A DNA stretch of 64,000 bases from assembly GCA_963793275.1 (NCBI GenBank), contig CAWBZL010000001.1:310001-374000 (forward strand). The letters run 5' to 3'. The position numbers and the translations under genes are program-made. Below the pieces are notes generated by a model. The model did not search any database, had not been told where the DNA came from, and worked only from the letters and a program-made list of their open reading frames with translations. Positions 1-7,610 of the stretch are shown one piece after another. Source of the DNA: Marinirhabdus sp963793275 (lineage in GTDB: Bacteria; Bacteroidota; Bacteroidia; Flavobacteriales; Flavobacteriaceae). Numbering within the stretch: the first letter of the stretch is position 1; every line of letters begins with the position of its first letter.

Positions 1-141
1 AGAAAACTGGGGGAAGAAATTTGATATAAAGCATTATCTCGTATTTGAAATGTGTTTCGACTGCGAATAAGGCATTCGGGATTTGCTGATAATAATAAAT
101 AATAGCCAGCGTGAAGCAAAGGCACTAAAACAATAAAAATT

Positions 142-498
142 TTGGAACAAATAACGAACAAAGAAGAGGAAGTAATGCAGACACTATGGAAGCTTGAAAA
201 GGCTTTTGTGAAAGAAGTTGTAGCAGCTATGCCCGGCGAGAATCATTACAATACTGTTTCTACGATTATTAGAAATCTGGAAGAGAAAGGATATGTTTCG
301 CACCAGGCTTTTGGGAAGACACACCAGTATTTTCCTTTGGTGAGTAAGGCAGACTACACTAAGAAGTTTATGAACCAGGCTACCAAGCGCTATTTTGACA
401 ATAGCTATAAAAGTATGGTTTCTTTCTTTGCAAAGGAGGAAAAAATAAGCGCAGAAGAGCTTAGGGAAATTTTAAGTATCATAGAAAAAAAGAATTAA
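142..498 (+). CDS. BlaI/MecI-family transcriptional repressor
   Basis: A 118-residue winged-helix DNA-binding protein. The N-terminus (TNKEEEVMQTLWKLEKAFVK) and the middle segment with YNTVSTIIRNLEEKGYV match the BlaI/MecI/CopY family, whose members dimerise on operator DNA and are inactivated by cleavage triggered by a membrane partner. The start is a TTG at 142; no ATG upstream fits and the length is normal for the family. Two bases separate it from the M56 peptidase gene, the classic sensor-repressor pair. No beta-lactamase gene is nearby, so the regulon is probably something else (inference). Family call is firm; target genes are unknown. Confidence 0.93.
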   Translation: MEQITNKEEEVMQTLWKLEKAFVKEVVAAMPGENHYNTVSTIIRNLEEKGYVSHQAFGKTHQYFPLVSKADYTKKFMNQATKRYFDNSYKSMVSFFAKEEKISAEELREILSIIEKKN

Positions 499-500
499 AA

Positions 501-2870
501 ATGGAATTTATCACCTACATCGCTAAGTCTGCAGGAATCCTGACGCTATTCTACCTGATCTATGTGTTCGTGCTTCGAAAAGATACTTTTTTTACCGCTA
601 ACAGAACTTTTTTATTGGTTGGCATTGCCTCGGCATTACTCCTGCCCTTTGTTACATTTACCACAATAACATTGGTAGAAGCTCCCGTTTTTTTGGCTTC
701 GGAAGATTTTTCTGAACTAAGTCCGGTTCAAACTACTCAAATAGCCCCTGTAAAAGAAACCATAGACATTTGGCAACTTATAATTGTAGCTTATTTTATT
801 GGACTTGGTAGTATGATAATTCGGTTTTTATTTCAATTGGCATCACTGTTCAAAGTACTTCGGAAACATCCTGCAACAAAAGTAAACGGATTTCGGTTTG
901 TTGAAATTGCTGACACCATTGCTCCTTTTTCATTTTTCAGCTACATCGTTTTTAATCCTGAAACACACGAAAAACAGGAGCTTGAAATGATCTTGCAACA
1001 CGAAAAAGTACACGCAGCCCAGTGGCATAGCATAGATGTATTACTTGCCAATTGTGTTCGTGCCTTACAATGGATAAACCCAATTTCCTGGAGTTACAAA
1101 AAAAGTATTGAAGCAAACCTGGAATTTCTGGCAGACTATCAAACAGCTTCCAACGTATCTTCAAAAACCGAGTATCAACTTGCGCTGCTTAAGGCTTCAT
1201 CACCCTTACCAATTCCGGCGCTTACCAATAATTTTTATCATTCATTCATCAAAAAACGAATCATTATGTTAAACAAAAGCAATTCAAACAAGTACAATCA
1301 GTTAAAACTAATGCTCATTTTACCTGCGTTAGCCCTCTTCCTGTGGAGTTTTAATACCGAAACCGTTATTAAATACAACACACCTGCTACAGAAAATAAT
1401 CCGGAAGAAACCCACGCTGCAACAAAAACCTCAAAAACATGGAGTTTCAAAGCCGAAACTACCAATAGCGAGCTGGATGCCTTAGAAAATTATTTCGCTG
1501 AAAATTATCCTGAGAGTTTAGTGAAAATTTCAGACAGAAAACGGGATGCCAATGCAAATCTAATTAATTTCAGCTTCCAGACTAAATTTGACGGAAACGA
1601 TCGTTTTTACACGCGTTTTGACCGTAGTGCTGAAGCTGTATTTCAAACAGTTTATACTATTGAACCACGCGAAAAAGGTGTTCTATTAGTTTCAGAAACA
1701 GGAAAAGATGGGATGCAATTCAAGATCACAAAAGAGCAATTAGAAATGTTTTTAACTGAAGACAAAATGCTCGATCTGGACTCAAAAAGCGTAAAAGAAA
1801 AAGGAACTATAACACCTAAAGAGCCAATACTTGGTAAAAACCCCCTATACATTATTAACGGTAAGGAATTTCGCAAAACCCAATTACCGAACGATAAAAC
1901 GGTCGAGGTGGACGGTTTTGTAGAGGTTTTTAATAAAAAAGAAGGAAAGGAAAGGTACGGTGATAAAGGCAAAGATGGCGTTATGTTTTTTAATGGGGTG
2001 GCTACATTTACTAACCTGAATGAAAAAAATGCTGTTTTAGCTAAAACCCCTTCAACATCTTTAGCAAAAGAAGTACGAATAAAAATCACAAAAAACACTA
2101 CTAAAGAGGCACTGGAAAGCCACAAAAAAGAGTTGAAAAAGTTACATAATATTAATTTTGAGTATAGTAATGTAAAATTCAATGCTAAAGACGAAATGAC
2201 GTCTATTACCATAAAATATGATGGTCACGGAAATAGCGGCACGTATTCAGTATCTAGCGACGATGGGGAGCCTATTAATGATTTTTACTTTTATATGGAT
2301 AGTGAAAAGGGAAGCTCTGGATTTGGTTCTACAGAAAGTGAGCTATACAAAAACCAGAGAAAAGCCTTGTTAAAAGAGCGAAAAGCGATGATGGTAACAC
2401 GAAAAGAAGCTCTTAAGAATGCCGCAGAAATTAGAAAAGAAGCACTTTCCTATAGAACTGAAAGCCTTAATAAGAGACAAGAGAATATGAGTGAAATACG
2501 TTCAGAACTTGCTGAAACACGCAAAGAATTAATGCAATCCAGATCTGAATTAAGACAAGATGCTGCCGGAATGCGTGAGAACAGCAAGGTATTAGCTAAA
2601 ACTAACTATGGAATTAACACCGGTTTGTATGCGACAAATTCAGAAAAAATAATCATTACAAAAGACACTACAGATGCTCAATTGGCAGCCATGAAAGCCA
2701 GCCTTTCAGAGAAAGGAATCTATTTCAATTACAAAAGAGTCAAGCGAAATACCAATGGTGAAATTACCGGCATACTAGCAAAGTTTGACAACGGTAAAGG
2801 AAGTAAAATTTCAAAATCTATAAAAACTGACGATGATGAGGCTATTGAAACATTAATTGTAGAAATGTAG
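501..2870 (+). CDS. M56 (BlaR1-type) membrane metallopeptidase with long periplasmic tail
   Basis: A 789-residue membrane sensor-protease. Hydrophobic helices lie near residues 7-25, 37-58, 90-115 and 268-284. The zinc site is HEKVH at 167-171, with a likely third ligand in NLEFLAD (E208). Known BlaR1/MecR1 proteins sense a ligand outside and cause cleavage of the BlaI partner encoded just upstream. The C-terminal 500 residues are not a penicillin-binding domain. They hold a TonB-plug-like stretch (PLYIINGKE at 448-456, then RYGDKGKDGVMFF near 485-497), a Lys/Arg/Glu-rich coiled coil at about 615-695, and repeated domains at about 525-590 and 715-780, with a weaker copy near 320-388. Such tails occur in Bacteroidota M56 proteins; their ligand is unknown. 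Confidence 0.9.
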   Translation: MEFITYIAKSAGILTLFYLIYVFVLRKDTFFTANRTFLLVGIASALLLPFVTFTTITLVEAPVFLASEDFSELSPVQTTQIAPVKETIDIWQLIIVAYFIGLGSMIIRFLFQLASLFKVLRKHPATKVNGFRFVEIADTIAPFSFFSYIVFNPETHEKQELEMILQHEKVHAAQWHSIDVLLANCVRALQWINPISWSYKKSIEANLEFLADYQTASNVSSKTEYQLALLKASSPLPIPALTNNFYHSFIKKRIIMLNKSNSNKYNQLKLMLILPALALFLWSFNTETVIKYNTPATENNPEETHAATKTSKTWSFKAETTNSELDALENYFAENYPESLVKISDRKRDANANLINFSFQTKFDGNDRFYTRFDRSAEAVFQTVYTIEPREKGVLLVSETGKDGMQFKITKEQLEMFLTEDKMLDLDSKSVKEKGTITPKEPILGKNPLYIINGKEFRKTQLPNDKTVEVDGFVEVFNKKEGKERYGDKGKDGVMFFNGVATFTNLNEKNAVLAKTPSTSLAKEVRIKITKNTTKEALESHKKELKKLHNINFEYSNVKFNAKDEMTSITIKYDGHGNSGTYSVSSDDGEPINDFYFYMDSEKGSSGFGSTESELYKNQRKALLKERKAMMVTRKEALKNAAEIRKEALSYRTESLNKRQENMSEIRSELAETRKELMQSRSELRQDAAGMRENSKVLAKTNYGINTGLYATNSEKIIITKDTTDAQLAAMKASLSEKGIYFNYKRVKRNTNGEITGILAKFDNGKGSKISKSIKTDDDEAIETLIVEM

Positions 2871-2894
2871 CGGCAATACTTTTAAAGAAATATT

Positions 2895-2928
2895 AAAGTC
2901 TTTCGGTATATGCTGAAAGACTTTTTTA
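2895..2928 (+). terminator. Rho-independent terminator of the BlaI-M56 operon
   Basis: A perfect 10-bp stem (AAAGTCTTTC at 2895-2904 with GAAAGACTTT at 2915-2924) and a 10-nt loop run into a T-tract, 25 bases after the M56 stop codon. Confidence 0.8.
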
Positions 2929-2963
2929 TTTCTGTATTTTTAATAGATAAAATATAGCCAGAT

Positions 2964-3116
2964 ATGAAGAAGAAATTTTTTAAAGCTTTGGCCAGGTTTA
3001 ACAAAGCAGTTTTGCCTAGCCTTACCAAAAAAGAGGTTGATCTTGCTAAGGCCTCCAAGTTACAAATGGCATTGTTTGGCTATAAATTGTGGGTCACAAA
3101 AAATGCGTTGGACTAG
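2964..3116 (+). CDS. Small basic conserved-type protein (50 aa)
   Basis: A 50-codon ORF starting ATG (MKKKFFKALARFNKAVLPSL) and ending KNALD. It is Lys-rich at the N-terminus with an amphipathic, partly hydrophobic C-terminal half (KLQMALFGYKLWV). Short proteins of this look recur in Flavobacteriia and are sometimes mislabelled as SsrA-binding protein; this is recollection, not a search result. The ORF ends exactly where the convergent apt gene ends (4-bp overlap), consistent with a real, tightly packed gene. Function unknown. Confidence 0.6.
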   Translation: MKKKFFKALARFNKAVLPSLTKKEVDLAKASKLQMALFGYKLWVTKNALD

Positions 3117-3628
3117 TAGGTAAGTAACGAGCGTATTTCGTATTTTTTAAGTTTATCGATTCCTTTTAAGAAGGACAACTCGATTAAAAAATTACATTGC
3201 ACAATTTCTCCTCCCAACTGCTCAATAAGTCTACAAGCTGCTTGTGCGGTTCCTCCGGTAGCTAAAACATCGTCGTGCAGCAACACCTTATCACCTTTTA
3301 CAATGGCATCTTCGTGAATTTCTAACGAATCCATCCCATATTCTAATGTATAGGGTTGTTTTAGTGTGGGGTATGGTAATTTTCCTGGTTTTCTTATAGG
3401 TATAAAACCCGCATTTAATTCCTGCGCCAACAAAGTTGCAAAGAAAAAGCCCCTGGACTCTATCCCAACCACTTTGTCTATGGGTTGTATTTCGGTAAGT
3501 CGCAATAGCTCCTCGGCACATACCTTCATTGCTTCCGGATTTGCCAAAAGAGGCGTTATATCCTTAAAGGTCACACCCTTTTTAGGAAAATCCGGAATAT
3601 CACGTATGTATTTTTCTATGTCAAGCAT
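3113..3628 (-). CDS. apt: Adenine phosphoribosyltransferase
   Basis: A 171-residue purine-salvage enzyme that converts adenine and PRPP to AMP in the cytoplasm. The PRPP-binding motif VLLHDDVLATGGTA sits at residues 115-128, and the N-terminal IPDFPKKGVTFKDITPLL block and GIESRGFFF are typical of APRT. Length matches the family (about 170-180). It lies 9 bp downstream of a small membrane-protein gene on the same strand, probably in one transcript, and its stop overlaps the convergent 50-aa gene by 4 bp. Assignment is secure. Confidence 0.97.
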   Translation of the reverse strand: MLDIEKYIRDIPDFPKKGVTFKDITPLLANPEAMKVCAEELLRLTEIQPIDKVVGIESRGFFFATLLAQELNAGFIPIRKPGKLPYPTLKQPYTLEYGMDSLEIHEDAIVKGDKVLLHDDVLATGGTAQAACRLIEQLGGEIVQCNFLIELSFLKGIDKLKKYEIRSLLTY

Positions 3629-3637
3629 TTTCTAATT

Positions 3638-3796
3638 TTAAAACCAATCTAAAAAATACGAAGTAGCAACCACCCCAATTATTAAAATAATAAGAACTAT
3701 TATAATGAAACGAGCTCCAAAAACAGTTTTCTTGTTATCCTGAAAGATATAGTCCCGTTCCTGTTCGTTATCTGAATCCTTTACAATTTTGGTCAT
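3638..3796 (-). CDS. Small single-pass membrane protein (52 aa)
   Basis: A 52-residue ORF with ATG start (MTKIVKDSDNEQERDYIFQD). An acidic cytoplasmic-looking N-terminus of about 25 residues leads to one membrane helix (FIIIVLIILIIGVVATSYF, about residues 30-48) and a short tail. It sits 9 bp upstream of apt in the same direction, which supports translation and co-transcription. I do not recognise a named family, and the role is unknown. Confidence 0.6.
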   Translation of the reverse strand: MTKIVKDSDNEQERDYIFQDNKKTVFGARFIIIVLIILIIGVVATSYFLDWF

Positions 3797-3941
3797 AGTT
3801 ATTTATTTTGGATATAAAAATAAGGTATTACAACACTAGTTACTATTAACCTTTTCATAAATATACTTCAGAAAAAACCAACCCCGACCCATAGCTAGAT
3901 TTTTTAAAGATGAACTATCCTATAAATTTTACTAAAGTACG

Positions 3942-3972
3942 TTGCTCATATGAACAAAAAGAAATATATTTG
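3942..3972 (+). promoter_or_regulatory. Promoter of tRNA-Arg
   Basis: TTG at 3942-3944, a 20-nt spacer, then TATATTTG at 3965-3972. This is an exact match to the Bacteroidota pattern TTG-N(19-21)-TAnnTTTG, and it lies 39 bases before the mature tRNA end. Confidence 0.8.
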
Positions 3973-4011
3973 CACCCGCTAACGAAGTAAATTACTTTTG
4001 AAAGCAAAAAT

Positions 4012-4085
4012 GGCCTCGTGGCGCAACTGAATAGCGCACTTGATTACGGCTCAAGAGGTTACAAGTTTGAATCTTGTCGAGGTCA
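4012..4085 (+). tRNA. tRNA-Arg (anticodon ACG)
   Basis: A complete 74-nt cloverleaf. The acceptor GGCCTCG pairs with CGAGGTC (one G-U) and the discriminator is A4085. The D-stem is GCGC/GCGC, the anticodon stem CTTGA/TCAAG with loop TTACGGC (anticodon ACG), and the T-stem ACAAG/CTTGT. CCA is not encoded. The D-loop (AACTGAATA) lacks the usual GG pair and the T-loop is TTTGAAT instead of TTCGAAT, so the standard G19-C56 contact cannot form. The last 14 nt recur in the downstream tandem repeat. Confidence 0.95.
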
Positions 4086-4480
4086 CTTAGAGCAGAAATG
4101 CGCTTCCTTTTTGGATGCGCATTTTTTAATTTACAGGAGTATCAAAAACCCAAGTTTTTGTAAACGGATGTAGAGTGAAAAATAGCACTGCTTTTTCAGC
4201 AGGGCGTAATTTCTATTGTAAGATGCGAACTCATTCAAGATCTGCACTCTTGTCGAGGTCACTTAGAGCAGAAATGCGCTTCCATATTGGAGGCGCATTT
4301 TTTAATTTACAGGAGTATCAAAAACCCAAGTTTTTGTAAACGAATGTAGAGTGAAAAATAGCACTGCTTTTTCAGCAGGGCGTAATTTCTATTGTAAGAT
4401 GCGAACTCATTCAAGATCTGCACTCTTGTCGAGGTCACTTAGAGCAGCAATGCGCTTCCTTTTTGGAGGCGCATTTTTTA
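4073..4480 (+). repeat. 176-bp tandem repeat (2.3 copies) carrying the tRNA-Arg 3' end
   Basis: Copy 1 is 4073-4248, copy 2 is 4249-4424, and partial copy 3 is 4425-4480. Copies 1 and 2 differ at four positions by my reading. Each unit begins with the tRNA end CTTGTCGAGGTCA, followed by a terminator-like GCGC hairpin. The rest of the unit can form a CAAAAAC/GTTTTTG hairpin, a CTGC/GCAG hairpin and a CAAGA/TCTTG stem with a 7-nt loop just before the next tRNA end. No convincing protein is encoded; the only ORF crossing it is made of repeat DNA. It resembles the design of the repeats after E. coli tyrT. Confidence 0.95.
4098..4127 (+). terminator. Terminator hairpin after tRNA-Arg, repeated in each unit
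   Basis: ATGCGC pairs with GCGCAT across a TTCC/GGA-bearing loop, followed by six Ts. The same hairpin recurs at about 4274-4303 and 4450-4479. In copies 2 and 3 a T-to-G change in the 3' arm improves the stem to ten pairs including a G-U. Transcripts that read through the first would meet two more. Confidence 0.7.
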
Positions 4481-4523
4481 TTTTCGCAGAAGTCCTTAAA
4501 ATTTTAAACATACTTCAAACAAA

Positions 4524-4554
4524 AAAATCCTACTAAATAGTTTAGTAGGATTTT
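4524..4554 (-). terminator. Terminator of rho
   Basis: A 14-bp perfect inverted repeat (4524-4537 with 4541-4554) with a 3-nt loop. On the minus strand the stem is followed by a T-run, 27 bases beyond the rho stop. It can also stop rightward read-through from the tRNA repeat. Confidence 0.8.
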
Positions 4555-4580
4555 AAGCTGTTTATAAAACAACAAGCAAC

Positions 4581-6263
4581 TTACCCGTTCATAGAGATAA
4601 GAAACTCTTCGTTATTTTTGGTTTGTTTAAAACGCTCATTTATAAATTCCATTGCTTCTACAGGATTCATATCTGCAAGGTATTTACGCATCACCCACAT
4701 ACGTTGTATTGTTTTCTCATCCAGCAATAGATCGTCTCTTCGTGTGCTTGAGGATGTAAGGTCTATGGCAGGGAAAATTCTACGATTAGATATTTTTCTA
4801 TCTAACTGTAGCTCCATATTACCAGTACCTTTAAATTCTTCAAAGATAACTTCGTCCATTTTACTTCCAGTCTCCGTAAGTGCTGTAGCAATAATACTTA
4901 AAGAACCACCATTTTCAATATTACGGGCAGCTCCAAAGAATCGCTTCGGCTTATTTAATGCGTTTGCATCAACACCCCCAGATAAAATTTTACCACTGGC
5001 AGGCTGCACTGTATTATAAGCACGCGCTAAACGTGTAATTGAATCTAATAAAATTACCACATCGTGACCACATTCTACAAGACGCTTTGCTTTATCAATC
5101 ACCAAATTAGCAATACGAACGTGTTCTGAAGGTTCTTTGTCAAAGGTTGACGCAATTACTTCACCACTCACATTACGTTGCATATCGGTAACCTCTTCCG
5201 GGCGTTCATCAATAAGTAGAATCATTTGGTATACCTCCGGGTGGTTTGCAGCAATTGCATTTGCAATATCCTTAAGCAACATGGTTTTACCCGTTTTTGG
5301 TTGCGAAACTATCATCCCGCGTTGTCCTTTTCCAATAGGAGCAAAAAGATCAATAATTCTTGTAGAGATAGTACTTTGCTTATCGGCCAGGTTAAATTTT
5401 TCCTGCGGAAAAAGAGGCGTTAAATGTTCAAAAGAAATTCGGTCTCTTACTACATTAGGACCTAACCCATTAATTTTATTCACTTTAATAAGTGGAAAAT
5501 ATTTTTCACCTTCTTTTGGTGGGCGAACTTCTCCTAAAACAGTGTCTCCAGATTTTAGCCCGAATAATCTAATTTGGGATTGCGATACATAAATATCGTC
5601 CGGAGAAGATAGATAGTTGTAATCGCTGGAGCGTAAAAAGCCATAGCCATCCTGCATAATATCTAATACACCTTCACTTTCTATAATGCCATCAAATTCG
5701 TAGTCCGGCTCTTTATAGCGGTTACGGGTATCTTTATTTCCGTTGTTTTTGTGGCTGTTATTATTTGAACGATTATTATTTCGGTTATCGTTCTTATTAC
5801 CTTTATTAGAATCTTTTTGGTTTCGTTGGCGGCTATCGTTCTTATTAGAAGTATTAGATCGCTCTTTCTTATCTGTATTCGCCTGTGGTTTTTTATCTGA
5901 AGTTGATCTATCAGCTTCTTTTTTTGAATCGTTACGCGAATTATTTTTTTGAGTTTCGGGTCTTTTAGAATCCGAACTCTTATTGCGGTTGTCCTCTCTT
6001 GGAGCGCGTTTTTGTGGCGCCTTTTTTTCTGAAGACGCTTTATCACTGGTGGAAGCAGGTTTAGAAGTTTGAGCAGCTTCAGGAGCTGCTTTGTCTTCTT
6101 TGACAACTGCTTTCACTGCACTTGGATTTGCAGCCTGATAATCTAATATTTGGTATACAAGATCTAATTTTTTAAGACTTCTGTATTTGGGTACTTTTAA
6201 AGTTTTGGCCAATTCCTGAAGCTCAGGTAGCTTTTTTGCTTTTAATTCTGAAATTTCTAACAT
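4581..6263 (-). CDS. rho: Transcription termination factor Rho
   Basis: A 560-residue hexameric RNA helicase that ends transcription. Residues 1-45 form the Rho N-terminal helical domain. Residues about 55-185 are a low-complexity insert rich in Asn, Lys, Ser, Arg and Asp. The cold-shock RNA-binding domain is near 190-265 (GYGFLR at 206-211). The ATPase core contains the P-loop QPKTGKT at 321-327 and DERPEEV at 352-358. E. coli Rho has about 420 residues, so the excess is the insert; long disordered inserts are known in Bacteroidota Rho. It is divergent from the DUF4293 gene and has its own terminator. Assignment is secure. Confidence 0.98.
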   Translation of the reverse strand: MLEISELKAKKLPELQELAKTLKVPKYRSLKKLDLVYQILDYQAANPSAVKAVVKEDKAAPEAAQTSKPASTSDKASSEKKAPQKRAPREDNRNKSSDSKRPETQKNNSRNDSKKEADRSTSDKKPQANTDKKERSNTSNKNDSRQRNQKDSNKGNKNDNRNNNRSNNNSHKNNGNKDTRNRYKEPDYEFDGIIESEGVLDIMQDGYGFLRSSDYNYLSSPDDIYVSQSQIRLFGLKSGDTVLGEVRPPKEGEKYFPLIKVNKINGLGPNVVRDRISFEHLTPLFPQEKFNLADKQSTISTRIIDLFAPIGKGQRGMIVSQPKTGKTMLLKDIANAIAANHPEVYQMILLIDERPEEVTDMQRNVSGEVIASTFDKEPSEHVRIANLVIDKAKRLVECGHDVVILLDSITRLARAYNTVQPASGKILSGGVDANALNKPKRFFGAARNIENGGSLSIIATALTETGSKMDEVIFEEFKGTGNMELQLDRKISNRRIFPAIDLTSSSTRRDDLLLDEKTIQRMWVMRKYLADMNPVEAMEFINERFKQTKNNEEFLISMNG

Positions 6264-6434
6264 GTATGTAAAGGAATAATGTTTATTTGATTGTAATAAT
6301 CGTTACGTTAAGAAGATATTTTTTTGAAAATATATCGAAGACTAAGTAACCTTTATTGAGGTGGTTACGAATTGATGTTACAATGATACAATAATATTTT
6401 AAATTGAAGGGTTAAATCTTTCAAAAAGAAACCT

Positions 6435-6442
6435 TATTTTTG
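6435..6442 (+). promoter_or_regulatory. Putative -7 element for DUF4293 gene
   Basis: TATTTTTG matches TAnnTTTG, 22 nt before the ATG. I see no well-spaced TTG -33 element, so support is partial. Confidence 0.4.
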
Positions 6443-6464
6443 CTGTCGTTAAAGCTAATACGCC

Positions 6465-6875
6465 ATGTTACAACGCATACAAACTATCTATATACTTATT
6501 GCTGCCATTGTTATGGGATGCTTGTATATATGGTTTCCATCCATTGTGGATGATGCAGGAAACACGGTGATTGCAAGAAATGAAATTTTAGTTTTTGGAC
6601 TTATCTTTGTTTCTTTAATGTTAGCCATCATTTCAATTTTGAGTTTTAAGAAACGGCAATTTCAATTTGTGATGAACCGTTTAAACATTATATCAAACTT
6701 TGTATTACTGGGAGTTTTCGTTTACAGATCGCTAAAAATATCTGGAGAAACATTGGTTTCTGAGAAAGGTATTGGGGTGTTACTTCCTATCATTTCTATC
6801 GTTTTTTTAGTGCTGGCCAATAAGGCCATCAAAAAGGATGAAGATCTCGTAAAATCTGTGGATCGTTTACGATAA
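6465..6875 (+). CDS. DUF4293 family membrane protein
   Basis: A 136-residue protein with four predicted membrane helices (about residues 6-24, 43-61, 72-88 and 103-120). The opening MLQRIQTIYILIAAIVMG is characteristic of the Bacteroidota DUF4293 family. The gene is divergent from rho, an arrangement I recall in other Flavobacteriia. It is monocistronic, with a strong terminator after it. Its biochemical role is unknown. Confidence 0.85.
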   Translation: MLQRIQTIYILIAAIVMGCLYIWFPSIVDDAGNTVIARNEILVFGLIFVSLMLAIISILSFKKRQFQFVMNRLNIISNFVLLGVFVYRSLKISGETLVSEKGIGVLLPIISIVFLVLANKAIKKDEDLVKSVDRLR

Positions 6876-6902
6876 ACTATTGCTTAGTATTATTAGTGCA
6901 AG

Positions 6903-6937
6903 ACCCTTGAAGAATGCCATCTTCAAGGGTTTTTTTA
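6903..6937 (+). terminator. Rho-independent terminator after DUF4293 gene
   Basis: A perfect 11-bp stem, ACCCTTGAAGA (6903-6913) with TCTTCAAGGGT (6920-6930), a 6-nt loop and seven Ts. The T-run overlaps the end of the convergent phosphoesterase gene. Confidence 0.9.
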
Positions 6938-7426
6938 TCGTTTTATTTCAATTACCTCAAGATTTTTTATTTCCTGCGCATCTATTTCAAACCTAAGCAT
7001 CGTTCTTACAGTATGAAAACCGTGTTTTCCTGCAGCACCAGGATTCATATGCAACAATTTCAGTTTTTTATCCGGCATTACCTTCAAAATATGAGAGTGT
7101 CCTGTAATATAGAGACGCGGCGGATTTAATTTTAATTCTTCTCGAACACGCTGATTGTAACGCCCGGGATATCCGCCAATATGCGTGATCCACACCGAAA
7201 CTTCTTCACACGTAAACCTATTGTCCAAAGGAAACTCACTTCGCACTTCGGTACCGTCTATATTTCCGTAGACCGCTCGAAGTGGTTTTAATTTCTTAAT
7301 AGCATCGGTTACCTTTAAATCTCCTATATCGCCCGCATGCCATACCTCATCGGCCTGTTTAACGTACTTTAAAATTGTATCATCCAGATGGCTGTGGGTA
7401 TCGCTAAGAAGAAGAATTTTAGTCAA
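6935..7426 (-). CDS. YfcE/MJ0936-type metallophosphoesterase
   Basis: A 163-residue calcineurin-like phosphoesterase. The two-metal site residues are visible: D9 and H11 (SDTHSH), D33 (GDIGD), N55 (GNID), H82, then GHSH with H110 and H112. Family members hydrolyse small phosphodiesters; the in vivo substrate is generally unknown. Length fits the YfcE/MJ0936 subfamily. It stands alone between two rightward genes. Confidence 0.92.
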   Translation of the reverse strand: MTKILLLSDTHSHLDDTILKYVKQADEVWHAGDIGDLKVTDAIKKLKPLRAVYGNIDGTEVRSEFPLDNRFTCEEVSVWITHIGGYPGRYNQRVREELKLNPPRLYITGHSHILKVMPDKKLKLLHMNPGAAGKHGFHTVRTMLRFEIDAQEIKNLEVIEIKR

Positions 7427-7580
7427 AAGAATTAATTTTTTGTAAAGATAAAGGTTATGTGGGAGAGTTGAAGAGTTAAAAATTTTACTGAAATTGTGTA
7501 CCTGACTGTACTCACTAAGAGGCGGATTTCTACTTTTATTTAAAAGACCAATCTAAAATCAACAATCTTTAATCATTTTG

Positions 7581-7588
7581 TATTTTTG
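7581..7588 (+). promoter_or_regulatory. Putative -7 element for truA
   Basis: TATTTTTG matches TAnnTTTG, 22 nt upstream of the truA TTG start. No clear TTG -33 was found at the usual spacing. Confidence 0.4.
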
Positions 7589-7610
7589 CTGAAATTTTAA
7601 AACTTCATTT

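Noticed and set aside
1..141. End of an upstream gene
   Set aside because: A short open stretch reaches a stop at 22-24 in frame 1, but seven codons are too little to support a call.
1652..2212. 186-codon minus-strand ORF inside the M56 gene
   Set aside because: Shadow of a clearly coding strand; no family features and Ser/Phe-rich as expected from antisense of Lys/Glu codons.
142..2870. Beta-lactam resistance operon
   Set aside because: BlaI and an M56 peptidase are present, but no penicillin-binding sensor domain and no beta-lactamase gene is in the window.
4160..4260. Repeat spacer as a second, decayed tRNA gene
   Set aside because: A CTGC/GCAG stem-loop and a T-arm-like stem exist, but there is no matching 5' acceptor arm or proper D-arm, so I do not call a tRNA.
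4351..4536. 61-codon ORF inside the tandem repeat
   Set aside because: It consists of repeat DNA plus the rho terminator, with no protein-like pattern; copy 1 and copy 2 do not preserve it as a repeated peptide.
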